Source: Planctomycetaceae bacterium (GTDB lineage Bacteria > Planctomycetota > Planctomycetia > Pirellulales > Pirellulaceae). From it: a stretch of 54,787 nucleotides of DNA. Both the position numbers and the translations under genes were made by a program. A model generated the notes under the pieces. That model saw only the letters and a program-made list of their open reading frames with translations. It did no database searches and was not told the origin of the DNA. Shown here in pieces: positions 8,429 to 18,220 of this stretch (position 1 is the stretch's first letter; each line of letters opens with the position of its first letter). The DNA is taken from contig JABJJO010000158.1 of the NCBI GenBank assembly GCA_018660825.1, positions 1-54,787 of the forward strand, given 5' to 3'.

Positions 8429-9667
8429 ATGCGTTATTTAACCACCCTGTTTCTTGTTTTAAGTAGTTTGACGGTGTTTGCCGAAAATTGGCCGCAACAT
8501 TTGGGTCCGCACCGAACCGGTATCTCAAAGGAAACGGGCTTGGTCTCCGTTTGGCCTAAGTCCGGCCTAGACGTAAAATGGCGATCGCCCGGCGGAGTTG
8601 GAATGTCGGGCCTTGCCATTCAGGATTCATGGGTAGTAACACTCATTCAAAAAGAAGGCCAGCAATTTGTGATAGCACTGGATCGTGACTCCGGCACCAA
8701 AAAATGGGAGACGGCGGTAGCGCCGGCTTTTCGCAACTCGATGGGCAACGGCCCGCGAGCTTATCCGTTGTGCGCCGGAGGAAAAGTATTTGTTTTTACC
8801 GGCGAAGGTATACTTGCCGCCGTGAACCTCATGGACGGTAAGTTGATTTGGAAAGTCGACACGGTGGGTCAGCTTAAGGGGCGTGTAGCGGACTACGGAA
8901 TGGCCTGTTCACCGCTGCTGGTAAACGACCATATCGTAGTGACCACCGGGCACGCTAGCGGGGCCGCTTTAGCAGGATTTAAAATTGCGGATGGCAACTC
9001 AGCATGGGTACGTCCTTGGAGTGACACGATCGGATATTCGTCACCTGCATTGATCGAAGTAGCCGGGCAGTCCCAAATTGTGACCTACACGGGCAGTCAT
9101 CTGCGGGGGGTGAGTGTGTCCGGAGAGGATTTGTGGATGCATCCCTACGTGACACCTTATGATTGCAATATTGTGACGCCCTTGAAAATAGGCGGCGACC
9201 TTTTTATATCGTCGGGGGAAAACCATGGAGCAGCGCTGCTTGGTGTGGAAGAAACCGCTGGTCGTTTTCAAGTCAAAAAACGATGGACGTCGCATGGTAC
9301 AGCCAGTGTCTTACGAAATGAATGGCAAACTTCGATTCTTGTCGATGGATATTTATACGGTTTTGACAATGTCGGAGGCGCGGGCCCCATTACGCATTTG
9401 ACATGTATTGAAGCAGCGACGGGAAAGGTGGCATGGCAACAGACGCGTTTTGGAAAAGGCAACGCGATGGCTGCCGATGGGAAACTGTTTGTCAGTATGA
9501 TGTCCGGCGAATTGATCGTGATTAAGATTAGTCCTGAAAAATATATCGAGCTGGGGCGACAAAAACTTACACAAGGCAGTCGCCAGTCACCCGCTTTGTC
9601 CAAGGGGATTTTATTTTTGCGTGATGACGAATCCATTGTGGCGGTTGACGTGAAACAGGCAAAATGA
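8429..9667 (+). CDS. Secreted PQQ-binding-like beta-propeller protein
   Basis: This 412-residue protein begins with the signal peptide MRYLTTLFLVLSSLTVFA and the mature start ENWPQHLGPHRTGIS, typical of planctomycete PQQ-like repeat proteins. Blade motifs recur (ALDRDSGTKKWE, VNLMDGKLIWK, IEAATGKVAWQQ), matching the WD/W-docking repeats of BamB and quinoprotein propellers. The conserved residues of true PQQ dehydrogenases are not evident, so a scaffold or BamB-like role in the periplasm is safer. The ATG follows AAAGGT. It is monocistronic and convergent with the DUF1501 gene, whose stop is only 43 bp away. Confidence 0.8.
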   Translation: MRYLTTLFLVLSSLTVFAENWPQHLGPHRTGISKETGLVSVWPKSGLDVKWRSPGGVGMSGLAIQDSWVVTLIQKEGQQFVIALDRDSGTKKWETAVAPAFRNSMGNGPRAYPLCAGGKVFVFTGEGILAAVNLMDGKLIWKVDTVGQLKGRVADYGMACSPLLVNDHIVVTTGHASGAALAGFKIADGNSAWVRPWSDTIGYSSPALIEVAGQSQIVTYTGSHLRGVSVSGEDLWMHPYVTPYDCNIVTPLKIGGDLFISSGENHGAALLGVEETAGRFQVKKRWTSHGTASVLRNEWQTSILVDGYLYGFDNVGGAGPITHLTCIEAATGKVAWQQTRFGKGNAMAADGKLFVSMMSGELIVIKISPEKYIELGRQKLTQGSRQSPALSKGILFLRDDESIVAVDVKQAK

Positions 9668-9710
9668 AGAAATGAATCCTATCCTCAATATAAGATGTCG
9701 CCAAAAGCCA

Positions 9711-11111
9711 TCAGCTAAATAGGGGATCCAACACCGGTGCCTGTTCGATCATTCGGATCAATTCGCCCGGAAACTGCGATTGTAAACGCAGTGCCCCAAT
9801 ATCAAAAAACGTCCTCAGAACGGTACCGAATAAATGTTCCGGCGTGTAAGGCATACTGACCGGGCGGTTCGCCTGACCGTCACTCTGACCAATCACCTGA
9901 CCATTGTTGATCCCGCCTCCGGAAATAAGCAAGGACGTTAACTCACCCCAGTGCTCGCGACCACCGTTCTTGTTGATTCGCGGACTTCGACCCATTTCGC
10001 CGGTCACGATTAACATTACCTTGTCTTGCAATCCCCGCTGGTGAATATCTTCAATAAACGCGGAAACAGCATGATCCACTTGATATGCCATTGGCGGAAA
10101 TGCCGTCATATTCTTAGGGCTGTTTCCATTGGCATGGTGATCCCAACCACAGTCGGAAACGGTTACAAATCCACAACCACGTTCCACCAACCGTCGGGCC
10201 AATAAAAGTTGATGCCCCAGAAGGTTCGACGTACGTCGGAGATCCCCATATCGATTTAGCTCTGACATGCTAAATACTGATGTTGTGTCATACCTTGCCA
10301 TCGTCTCCGGTCGCTCTTGACCCAGATCAAACGCGTCGGCAACCCCCCGCGTGATCACATCAAAAGCCTGTTGCTGAAATTTATTAGTCCCCTCTAATAC
10401 ACCTGAAGTATCCGCAAACCTGCGGATCGCATCCAGCTTGCTGAGCAACACACGTCTGTCGGCAAAACGGTTTTGAGTAATGTTGAGTTTTAGGTTCTCT
10501 TTTAGTTTGCCGCCACCAGTTGGATCAAAAGCACCAAAGCTTGGCCCTAATAAGCCTGGGTCAGTAAGTGTCGGTAAAGCACTTGTTTCAAAATTCCGAC
10601 CTAGCTGTAGGTCGGGACGGATCGCTTCGGGTTTGAGGAGAATATTCGATGGAATCCCGGTCGCCGGATTATTAGTGCCAGCAATTCGTGCATAAACCGC
10701 GCTCATCGCCGCCTTAAATGGATTTTTGGCACCAGTGACATCCAGGTAAGTATGTCCGTTATTTTTCGACTGATAGGATCTGACTATGGAGAACTTGTCC
10801 GTCATCCTTGCTAGTCGCGGAAAGGTGGATCCAAATGTTATCCCCGGGGTGGACGTCTGAATTTCCCCGGTCATGCTTCGTATCTCCGGTGGTGCCTGCA
10901 TTTTGGGGTCGAAGAATTCGATATGCGAGGGTCCCCCCTGAAGAAACAACAACACCACAGCACGGTCTTGCATGAATCCGGCTTGCTGTTTTGCTGCCAG
11001 CAGAGCAGGCAGCAACAGATTTCCCATGCCCATTCCACCAATGCGCATGAATTCACGTCGCGTAGATCCTGGACAATCCGTCAGTCGGTTGGAGTCGGTG
11101 ATGGTAAGCAT
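9711..11111 (-). CDS. DUF1501 domain protein with Tat signal
   Basis: This 466-residue protein has a twin-arginine signal (STRREFMRIGGMGMGNLLLP) after a short leader. The family landmarks are all present: LFLQGGPSHIEFFDPK near the start, a WDHH segment (SDCGWDHHANG), GEMGRSPRINKNGG followed by REHW, and a C-terminal LFGTVLRTFFDIGA. DUF1501 belongs to the alkaline-phosphatase/sulfatase-like superfamily by these motifs; the substrate is unknown. The ATG has a GGAAG site about 10 bases upstream. Unlike two other DUF1501 genes in the window it has no adjacent DUF1549 cytochrome; its upstream neighbour on the same strand is the EF-hand hydrolase, 145 bp away. Confidence 0.85.
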   Translation of the reverse strand: MLTITDSNRLTDCPGSTRREFMRIGGMGMGNLLLPALLAAKQQAGFMQDRAVVLLFLQGGPSHIEFFDPKMQAPPEIRSMTGEIQTSTPGITFGSTFPRLARMTDKFSIVRSYQSKNNGHTYLDVTGAKNPFKAAMSAVYARIAGTNNPATGIPSNILLKPEAIRPDLQLGRNFETSALPTLTDPGLLGPSFGAFDPTGGGKLKENLKLNITQNRFADRRVLLSKLDAIRRFADTSGVLEGTNKFQQQAFDVITRGVADAFDLGQERPETMARYDTTSVFSMSELNRYGDLRRTSNLLGHQLLLARRLVERGCGFVTVSDCGWDHHANGNSPKNMTAFPPMAYQVDHAVSAFIEDIHQRGLQDKVMLIVTGEMGRSPRINKNGGREHWGELTSLLISGGGINNGQVIGQSDGQANRPVSMPYTPEHLFGTVLRTFFDIGALRLQSQFPGELIRMIEQAPVLDPLFS

Positions 11112-11256
11112 ATCGTACTTCCTATTTCCCGCTTAACTTAACAAAAACACAACCCAGTGTGAAAGAGAAGTTACTGTCCGTAAACCAAGAATACCGTTCC
11201 CTCAACAAAATCTTCCGCCTGCCACCCAAACCCAAATCACCGACCACAGTAGCCGC

Positions 11257-12372
11257 TCAATTGGGGACGGTTTGAGATTTAATTTCGTGCCGAGCACCAT
11301 GCAAATGCAATTCAAAGAACAATCGCTCCAATTCCTTGATCTTCGGATTCTTAAAACCACCATGGCCCCCCCCTTGTACGGTAATGATCTCACCGCTGAC
11401 ACCAAGCGGTTTGAGTCGGTTCGAGAGAATTACCGACTGATTATAGGCAACTAAAGGATCATCGGTACCGTGGATGAATAGCATCGGGGGATCATCTTTA
11501 TCAACATAAGATTCTGGATTGGCTTTTTGAGTCGCACTTTTGGCCAACTGAATTGGTTTGCCGATTAGCAGTGATTCGGGCGAATTGGCGGCGTCATGAT
11601 CCATCCTTCCAGGGTAGTCGTTCATTCGCAGGAAATTTGTTGGCCCAAAATAGCTAATGCCGCAGGTGACTGCAGATGATTGCTTCAAATGCCGCCCGAT
11701 TTTGCCTTCAAGTTCGGGAGTATTGCCGGAAACAGTAACCATACAGCTCAGGTGACCACCGGCTGAAGTGCCAAAGACAGCAACTTTTTCAGCGTCAATT
11801 CCAAACGTCGTCGCATTGGCTTTCAAATACCGAATGGCCGCTTTGCAGTCATGGATTTGAGCTGGCCATTGGGCTTCGCCAGACAACCGGTATCCTATCG
11901 ATGCACCGACATAGTTACCGGATCTGACGTAATCACTCAATTGCCGCGCACCGGAATCCTTGGAACCGCTACGCCAACCACCGCCATGGATGAAAATCAA
12001 TAAAGGTAGTTTAGTGCTTTTCCGAGAAAGTGGTTGATACACATCAACTGTCTGCCGTGGATTGTCGTTATTCGCATACGAGTGCGTGCTCTTTTTCGTC
12101 GCAATCCTATCTATTTGCTGCGGCCTGTTTCGGCTTGAAAAATAGCGTTCATCCTCTCTGGCAGTAATCACACCGTCGCCATTGCCATCGATCGCTTTAA
12201 TCAGACCCGTAGGTGCGTTACTTAATTCCGCGGCGGACAGCTGGCCATCATTATTCTTATCCAGTCGCAGAAAAGCCCTTGAGGGCGCGGCGACCACATC
12301 CGCCGCTATCAACGAGCAGAGAACTAGAGCAATGATAAGGGGCATTCGGTTTAGGCTGGTTATTGGTATCAT
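11257..12372 (-). CDS. Secreted EF-hand plus alpha/beta hydrolase (esterase/lipase-like)
   Basis: This 371-residue protein has a signal peptide (about 1-29; an internal Met at residue 10 is an alternative start). Two EF-hand loops follow: DKNNDGQLSAAE near 38-49 and DGNGDGVITARE near 62-73. The hydrolase domain shows the oxyanion motif HGGGW (129-133), nucleophile elbow GTSAGG with Ser203, an Asp in HGTDDP (301-306) and His337 in GGGHGG. This fits the BD-FAE/carboxylesterase branch that removes acyl groups from sugars or xenobiotic esters. Calcium binding may stabilise it outside the cell. It is divergent from the sulfatase gene, only 67 bp apart. Confidence 0.85.
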   Translation of the reverse strand: MIPITSLNRMPLIIALVLCSLIAADVVAAPSRAFLRLDKNNDGQLSAAELSNAPTGLIKAIDGNGDGVITAREDERYFSSRNRPQQIDRIATKKSTHSYANNDNPRQTVDVYQPLSRKSTKLPLLIFIHGGGWRSGSKDSGARQLSDYVRSGNYVGASIGYRLSGEAQWPAQIHDCKAAIRYLKANATTFGIDAEKVAVFGTSAGGHLSCMVTVSGNTPELEGKIGRHLKQSSAVTCGISYFGPTNFLRMNDYPGRMDHDAANSPESLLIGKPIQLAKSATQKANPESYVDKDDPPMLFIHGTDDPLVAYNQSVILSNRLKPLGVSGEIITVQGGGHGGFKNPKIKELERLFFELHLHGARHEIKSQTVPN

Positions 12373-12439
12373 AGGAGCAGCGGATGGGCCGTTACAGTGT
12401 CGAATGGAATTATATCAAAACTTTAGGATAGCAAACAAA
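12373..12439. promoter_or_regulatory. Compact divergent promoter region
   Basis: Only 67 bp separate the start codons of the EF-hand hydrolase (minus) and sulfatase (plus), so promoters for both must lie here or inside the opposing genes. No sigma-70 boxes could be assigned with confidence. Confidence 0.3.
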
Positions 12440-13819
12440 ATGATTCGTACCCAACCCTCGTTTTTTTTATCAACGATTTTTCTTTCATTTTTGTTCGGCT
12501 TCCTTTCGCCAACCGACACTTCCGCAGATCAACGCCCTAACATTGTGCTGATCATGTGTGATGATCTGGGCTACGAAGGGGTGTCCATTTACGGATCCAA
12601 AACGTACTCAACACCACATCTCAACCAACTCGCTAAAGCAGGTATGTACTTTGAACATTGCTATTCAATGCCCATCTGCACACCATCACGAGTGCAGATC
12701 ATGACCGGACTATACAACTTCCGCAACTACATCAAATTTGGGCAATTATCCGCCACGCAAAAAACCTTTGCAAATCACCTGCGTGATGCCGGGTACCGAA
12801 CCGGGATCTGTGGCAAATGGCAACTCGGCGGGAACTCCGACAGCGTTCGCCAATTTGGGTTTGATACCCATTGTCTGTGGCATCTTGATGGCAGGGACTC
12901 GCGCTACTGGAATCCGCGCATTTCCCGTAATGGACAATTGCTCGACGGACTTGAGGATGCATTCGGTCCGGATATCATGACGGATTTCGCCTGTGATTTC
13001 CTAACCGCCGATTCCCCAGAGCCGTTTTTTCTGTACTACCCCATGACGCTCCCTCATTGGCCTTTTGTACCCACTCCTGACTCCAAGCCCGGAGGCTCGC
13101 GAGGACTCGATGGCAAATATGACGGCCGGCAAGGGGGTGAAGAGTATTTTCCTGACATGGTAAATTATCTTGACAAACTGGTTGGCCGTATTGTGACCAC
13201 ACTTCGTGACAGCAACCAACTGGACAATACGTTGTTGATCTTTACCTGCGATAATGGTTGTGCCGTCAACATTACTTCCGAAATGAAGGGACGACAAATC
13301 AAAGGGGGTAAAGCATCCCTGCCTGATAATGGAACCCACGTTGCTATGGTAGCACACTGGCCAGCACAGTTTCAGCAGCGGGGCATCCAATCCCAATTAG
13401 TAGATTTCACCGACCTGTTACCAACCCTCTGTGACGTAGCTGGCCTAGCACGCGACCAGATTAAAACTGATGGTTACTCGCTAGCACCCGTTTTCACATC
13501 GGCGCGATACGACTCCGGTCGCCAATGGGTCTACTGTCATTACATCCGAAATGGTTTTCCGAAAAAACCCGACGATCCCATCAAGGAAGCTGCTGCCAGC
13601 AATAAACAGAACAGCATGATTCAGGCCAAGACGGCTGGAACCTTTGTGCGAAACCAGCGGTACAAACTATACGGTGATGGTCGTTTTTACGACATCAACA
13701 ACGACGTCACAGAACAAAAACCGTTGTCTCAATTCAACAAGAAAACCGCTGCCGTGATGGCTCAGTTACAAGCCGTGCATGACAAGATGCCCAAATGGGC
13801 ATACTTTCGAGGTAGCTAG
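12440..13819 (+). CDS. Secreted formylglycine-dependent sulfatase
   Basis: The ATG at 12440 gives MIRTQPSFFLSTIFLSFLFG, a clear signal peptide, with AGGA 13-16 bases upstream; the open frame further upstream overlaps the divergent gene and is not used. The protein is 459 residues. It has the metal-binding start PNIVLIMCDDLG (Asp41, Asp42) and the formylglycine site CTPSR at 80-84, followed by a GKW segment and DNGC. Type I sulfatases hydrolyse sulfate esters, here probably of polysaccharides, in the periplasm. The Cys must be oxidised by a formylglycine-generating enzyme, which is not encoded in this window. Substrate unknown. Confidence 0.9.
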   Translation: MIRTQPSFFLSTIFLSFLFGFLSPTDTSADQRPNIVLIMCDDLGYEGVSIYGSKTYSTPHLNQLAKAGMYFEHCYSMPICTPSRVQIMTGLYNFRNYIKFGQLSATQKTFANHLRDAGYRTGICGKWQLGGNSDSVRQFGFDTHCLWHLDGRDSRYWNPRISRNGQLLDGLEDAFGPDIMTDFACDFLTADSPEPFFLYYPMTLPHWPFVPTPDSKPGGSRGLDGKYDGRQGGEEYFPDMVNYLDKLVGRIVTTLRDSNQLDNTLLIFTCDNGCAVNITSEMKGRQIKGGKASLPDNGTHVAMVAHWPAQFQQRGIQSQLVDFTDLLPTLCDVAGLARDQIKTDGYSLAPVFTSARYDSGRQWVYCHYIRNGFPKKPDDPIKEAAASNKQNSMIQAKTAGTFVRNQRYKLYGDGRFYDINNDVTEQKPLSQFNKKTAAVMAQLQAVHDKMPKWAYFRGS

Positions 13820-13884
13820 ATGTCAGCAGCCTATGATAAGTTCCCTAATTTATTGACTCATTACTCGGTATTTAAAAAACAATA

Positions 13885-16629
13885 ATGAAAACCACTGTCT
13901 CCAAGTCGATTGCTGCATGTATCGTAGCTGTATTTATTTTGCCTTTCGTAATTCAGGCCGCCGAACCGGTGATCCCAGGATATGAACGGTTTTATTCCGA
14001 ACTGGAACGCCCATCCGTTCCGGGCGGGTTGTTGCTGCTAGGTGAACTGAATTGTGTCTCCTGTCACAACCCCAGCGAAGCGGTGTCTGCGAGTATCCAT
14101 ACCAAAACAGCTCCGCACCTCGACAACGTCGGTAGTCGTGTGCGCAGTGGCTTTATCCGAGACTTTCTTTCCAATCCACATCAGGTCAAGTCTGGGTCAA
14201 CGATGCCGGACATGTTTGCCAACATGGGCGTTACCGAAAAACAGACCGTCATCGATGAATTGACACACTTTCTAGCATCCACCGGGACGATGGCGGATTC
14301 ACCTGTTAAACCAGACGGCGTTAACAAAGGACGGGTCCTGTTTAATCAAATCGGTTGCCTAGCTTGTCATGATCCCCAAGAAGCAACAGACGGGAAAACT
14401 ACTGCGATCGGCGGATCCATTGCGTTCCCAGCCCTCAGCAAGAAATACACCCTAAACAGTCTTGCCGAGTTTCTGGCGAATCCTCACACCGTTCGACCGG
14501 CCGGACGGATGCCATCGTTAAACCTAAACAACAATGAAGCTCGCGAAGTCGCCTCGTTTCTGCTACGAGATTTAAAACTACCCGACAACCTGACCTTTAA
14601 ATACTACGAGGGGAATTGGGCTAAACTCCCTGAATTTTCAAAATTGAAACCAAAATTAGAAGGGACGGTCAGCGGCTTCGATGTGTTGGTGGGCTCCAAG
14701 CGGGAACAATTCGGAATCGTCTTTGAAGGGAAAATGGTCATCCAAAAGTCCGGTGAATATACGATCTGGCTTGGCAGCGATGACGGTTCACGCCTGCTCA
14801 TTGACGGCAAGCCGTTGATTACCATTGACGAGGTACACCCACACAAAGTTGTTTCCGCCAAAACAAATCTATCTCAGGGCGAGCATCAATTGGTCGTTGA
14901 GTACTTTGAAGCCGGTGGACAGGAATCTTTGCAAGTAGAGATCGCTGGACAGGGATTGAATAGACAACCCATGGACGTAGTCTTGTACACACCCCGGGCC
15001 AACAAACAGAATAATACCGATTTGGCTGCCGTGGATCCGCAAAAAGCATCGCGAGGTGCAAAGCGGTTTGCTGCGCTGGGATGTGCTGACTGTCATCAGC
15101 TAAAACAGAGTGACCAGACACTCGCTTCGACCGCTGATTTTAAAATGCTCGCGACACTCACGGGAGATGGTTGCATTTCTGCGAACGGCACACTTCCCAA
15201 TTATCAACTGTCAAGCCGTCAGCAACAGGACCTGAAGGCGGCAATCGCATATCTCCATAGCAAACCGAACTTAGAACTTGCCGGATCCGAACGTATTGAT
15301 AGCACGTTTGTACGGATGAATTGTTATACCTGCCATGAGCGGAATAAGAAGGGTGGTGTCCTAGAACAACGGCAGGCCTTCTTTTTAACCGATCAAAAGG
15401 AAATGGGAGATGAGGCCAGGATTCCCCCACCACTGAGCGACACCGGTAGGAAACTACAACCCAGTTGGTTAAAGGACTTATTGGCCAACGGCACCAAGGT
15501 TCGTCCATACATGTTTACGCGCATGCCCAAATTTGGTGAAGCCAATGTGGGACATTTGGCGGCTGAATTTTCCCAAGTGGATCAAGCCAAACCTGTAAAT
15601 CATCAGACGGATGCCTTCAGCGACAAGATACTGAAGGTGACAGGTCGGCGACTTGTTGGTGCGAAAGGTTTTTCCTGTATTAAATGCCATACTTTTGGCA
15701 ATCATAAAGCGACCGGAGTTCAATCGCTGGATATGACGCAAATGACCAAACGGCTCCGTTATGATTGGTTCCACAAATACGTTCAGGATCCGGTGGCCTT
15801 ACGCCCCCTGACTCGCATGCCCTCGGCCTGGCCGAACGGACAGGTCCTGCTACCTCAGGTGCTTAAAGGCAGTATGGACCAGCAGATTTATTCGGTCTGG
15901 AAATATCTCGAAGATGGCCCCAAGGCATCAACCCCACAGGGCATCGGTCAGAATTCCGAGGAGCTCTATGTTTTTGATGACGCGGTGATTTACCGGAATT
16001 TTATAGAGGGTGCCGGACCCCGAGCAATCGGAGTCGGATATCCGGAAAAAGCGAATCTTGCATTTGACGCGAATCAGATGAATATTGCTTTGTTATGGCA
16101 CGGTTCCTTCATCGATGCCGGAAAACATTGGAACGGGCGGGGACAGGGATTCCAGCCTCCGTTGGGTGACAATGTACTGTCCTTTCAACAGGCCCCTGCT
16201 CTAGCTCTGCTCGAATCCAATGATAGCAAGTGGCCCACCGGGGACATAAAAAAACAGGGGTATCGATTCTTAGGGTATCAACTTGGTGATAATCGGAAAC
16301 CGACCTTTCTGTATCAACTCAATAAAATACGGGTCTTCGATTTTCCGAATCCGGAGACCGACGGCGGAGAATTTCCGGCACTCACTCGGACACTTACCGT
16401 GAGCTGCGACACCGCGACACACAATCTATTTGTGCGAGCCGTTGTCGCTGAAAATTCACTGCTCATCAACAACGATGGGACGGTTACTGTCGACGGACAA
16501 TGGACGCTGACGATCAGCGGGAATGTGAACAAGTCTTTTATCCGCGGCAAGGAATTGATCGTTCCGGTGGAACTGTCCAATAAGGACAAACACCACGTGG
16601 CTCAAATCAAGATTCATTACCAGTGGTAA
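13885..16629 (+). CDS. Pentaheme secreted c-type cytochrome with PA14 domain
   Basis: This 914-residue protein has a signal peptide (1-26). Five CXXCH sites are visible: CVSCH 57-61, CLACH 158-162, CADCH 400-404, CYTCH 480-484 and CIKCH 598-602. Between the second and third, residues 260-370 read as a PA14 domain (GEYTIWLGSDDGSRLLIDG, then QGEHQLVVEYFEAGG), a carbohydrate-binding beta barrel. The C-terminal 220 residues are beta-rich and unassigned. The MP pairs (STMPDM, AGRMPSL, FTRMPKF, TRMPSAW) may supply axial Met ligands. It probably moves electrons at the cell surface while binding glycan. It is 52 bp upstream of the propeller gene at 16682, likely one operon. Confidence 0.8.
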   Translation: MKTTVSKSIAACIVAVFILPFVIQAAEPVIPGYERFYSELERPSVPGGLLLLGELNCVSCHNPSEAVSASIHTKTAPHLDNVGSRVRSGFIRDFLSNPHQVKSGSTMPDMFANMGVTEKQTVIDELTHFLASTGTMADSPVKPDGVNKGRVLFNQIGCLACHDPQEATDGKTTAIGGSIAFPALSKKYTLNSLAEFLANPHTVRPAGRMPSLNLNNNEAREVASFLLRDLKLPDNLTFKYYEGNWAKLPEFSKLKPKLEGTVSGFDVLVGSKREQFGIVFEGKMVIQKSGEYTIWLGSDDGSRLLIDGKPLITIDEVHPHKVVSAKTNLSQGEHQLVVEYFEAGGQESLQVEIAGQGLNRQPMDVVLYTPRANKQNNTDLAAVDPQKASRGAKRFAALGCADCHQLKQSDQTLASTADFKMLATLTGDGCISANGTLPNYQLSSRQQQDLKAAIAYLHSKPNLELAGSERIDSTFVRMNCYTCHERNKKGGVLEQRQAFFLTDQKEMGDEARIPPPLSDTGRKLQPSWLKDLLANGTKVRPYMFTRMPKFGEANVGHLAAEFSQVDQAKPVNHQTDAFSDKILKVTGRRLVGAKGFSCIKCHTFGNHKATGVQSLDMTQMTKRLRYDWFHKYVQDPVALRPLTRMPSAWPNGQVLLPQVLKGSMDQQIYSVWKYLEDGPKASTPQGIGQNSEELYVFDDAVIYRNFIEGAGPRAIGVGYPEKANLAFDANQMNIALLWHGSFIDAGKHWNGRGQGFQPPLGDNVLSFQQAPALALLESNDSKWPTGDIKKQGYRFLGYQLGDNRKPTFLYQLNKIRVFDFPNPETDGGEFPALTRTLTVSCDTATHNLFVRAVVAENSLLINNDGTVTVDGQWTLTISGNVNKSFIRGKELIVPVELSNKDKHHVAQIKIHYQW

Positions 16630-16681
16630 AGACATGCCGATCCTCGTTGAAACCAAACTGAGTTATTAGAAAAAGAGAACC

Positions 16682-18160
16682 ATGAATAACAAATCCAATG
16701 CCCTCGGGATCCTGCTCATCGTGTTATGCTCATGTGCTGTACAGGCACAAGATCAAACGTTGCCAACAGAAAGTGATTACTACCCGTTGTTACAGTTACC
16801 TATTCCGGCGGGGGTGGTATTGGAATCCAGTGCCATCGAAATGATGCCTGATGGAAAACTAGCCGTTGCCTCTCGACGGGGCGACATTTATCTGGTGGAG
16901 CATCCATTAGCCAAAACAGCAGATGAAATGCAATTCAATTTGTATGCGTCGGGACTGCATGAGATTCTTGGATTGTCTTTCCACGACGGGGGCTTATTTA
17001 CCACTCAGCGGTGTGAAGTGACCAAGATTGTGGACTTGGACAAGAATGGAACAGGTGACCTTTTCCAGGCAGTTTCAGACGGATGGGAAATCAGCGGCGA
17101 TTACCATGAATACGCTTTTGGCAGTAAGGTCGATCCGCAAGGGAATACGTGGGTCGTGTTATGTCTGACAGGATCATTTAACAGCAACGTTCCCTATCGT
17201 GGTTGGTGTTTAAGGATTGCAGCGGATGGTAAAGTGACGCCAACCTGTTCGGGAATCCGCTCTCCTGGGGGCATTGGCACGGATCATTTGGGGAATACGT
17301 TTTACACCGACAACCAGGGTCCGTGGAACGGAACGTGTGGCCTCAAGTGGCTAAAGCCAGGATCATTTCAGGGACATCCCGGCGGCAACCGCTGGTACGA
17401 GTTGACCGACGCGATTGGCGCGCGTCCGGCAGACCCAGCTAGCGGCAGTCGAATCATGACCGAATATGACAAGAATCCGATTTTGGAACCAACCGCTGTA
17501 TTCTTTCCCTATAACAAGATGGGGAAATCAGCCAGTGGTATTATTTGTGATACGAGTGAAGGAAAATTTGGCCCCTTTAAAAATCAGTTGTTCGTCGGAG
17601 ATCAGTCATACAGTACGGTCATGCGAGTCTTTCTGGAGAAGATTGACGGACATTATCAGGGCGTCTGTTTTCCATTTCGAGAAGGGTTTGCCAGCGGCAG
17701 TCTATCGCTGCAACAGGATCCTTCCGGTGCGATGTTTGTCGGGGGAACCAACCGCGGCTGGGGATCCCGGGGAAACAGACCCTTTGCTTTGGAGCGGATG
17801 AACTGGAGCGGGAATATGCCGTTTGAAGTTCATGAAATGCGGGCTAAACCAGATGGCTTTGAGCTGACGTTTACTCAGCCCGTGGATAAACAATCTGTCG
17901 AGAATCTAGCGTCTTACAAAATCAGTACCTACACCTACATCTATCAATCTTCTTACGGAAGTCCGGAAGTTGATCATACCGAGCCAATCATCAAGAGTGC
18001 GACCCTCTCCGCAGACGCCAAGAGCGTGCGTCTGATCATCGACGGATTACAGCGTGGGCACGTCCACGAACTACACATGGACGGTATTCAAAACTCCAAA
18101 GGTCTTCCGCTGCTACACAAGCAGGCTTACTATACGTTGAATTTCATTCCCCAGAAATAA
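16682..18160 (+). CDS. Secreted propeller protein (sorbosone-dehydrogenase-like/DUF7133-type)
   Basis: This 492-residue protein starts MNNKSNALGILLIVLCSC with a signal peptide ending near VQAQ. The body reads as a six-bladed propeller of the planctomycete PVC type: SSAIEMMPDGKLAVASRRG, GLSFHDGGLFTTQRCEVTK, IRSPGGIGTDHLGNTFYTD. A C-terminal Ig-like region (FELTFTQPVDKQSVENLASY) follows at about 385-490. Related proteins are annotated as heme-binding or L-sorbosone dehydrogenase-like, but no enzyme activity is established. It is placed directly after the pentaheme PA14 cytochrome on the same strand, so the two may act together as dehydrogenase and electron acceptor; this is inference. Confidence 0.7.
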   Translation: MNNKSNALGILLIVLCSCAVQAQDQTLPTESDYYPLLQLPIPAGVVLESSAIEMMPDGKLAVASRRGDIYLVEHPLAKTADEMQFNLYASGLHEILGLSFHDGGLFTTQRCEVTKIVDLDKNGTGDLFQAVSDGWEISGDYHEYAFGSKVDPQGNTWVVLCLTGSFNSNVPYRGWCLRIAADGKVTPTCSGIRSPGGIGTDHLGNTFYTDNQGPWNGTCGLKWLKPGSFQGHPGGNRWYELTDAIGARPADPASGSRIMTEYDKNPILEPTAVFFPYNKMGKSASGIICDTSEGKFGPFKNQLFVGDQSYSTVMRVFLEKIDGHYQGVCFPFREGFASGSLSLQQDPSGAMFVGGTNRGWGSRGNRPFALERMNWSGNMPFEVHEMRAKPDGFELTFTQPVDKQSVENLASYKISTYTYIYQSSYGSPEVDHTEPIIKSATLSADAKSVRLIIDGLQRGHVHELHMDGIQNSKGLPLLHKQAYYTLNFIPQK

Positions 18161-18175
18161 TCTGGCTAGGTGCTG

Positions 18176-18208
18176 TCTAAATCAACGTGCAAATCTCAGT
18201 TGTTTAGA
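18176..18208. terminator. Candidate hairpin between convergent genes
   Basis: TCTAAA(T)CAAC pairs with GTTGTTTAGA around a 12-base loop, giving ten pairs with one bulge. It sits in the 60-bp gap between the stop codons of the plus-strand propeller gene and the minus-strand giant gene. The only T-rich stretch on the plus strand begins about 13 bases after the stem, so a classical intrinsic terminator is not certain. Confidence 0.4.
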
Positions 18209-18220
18209 TTCCATCGATCG

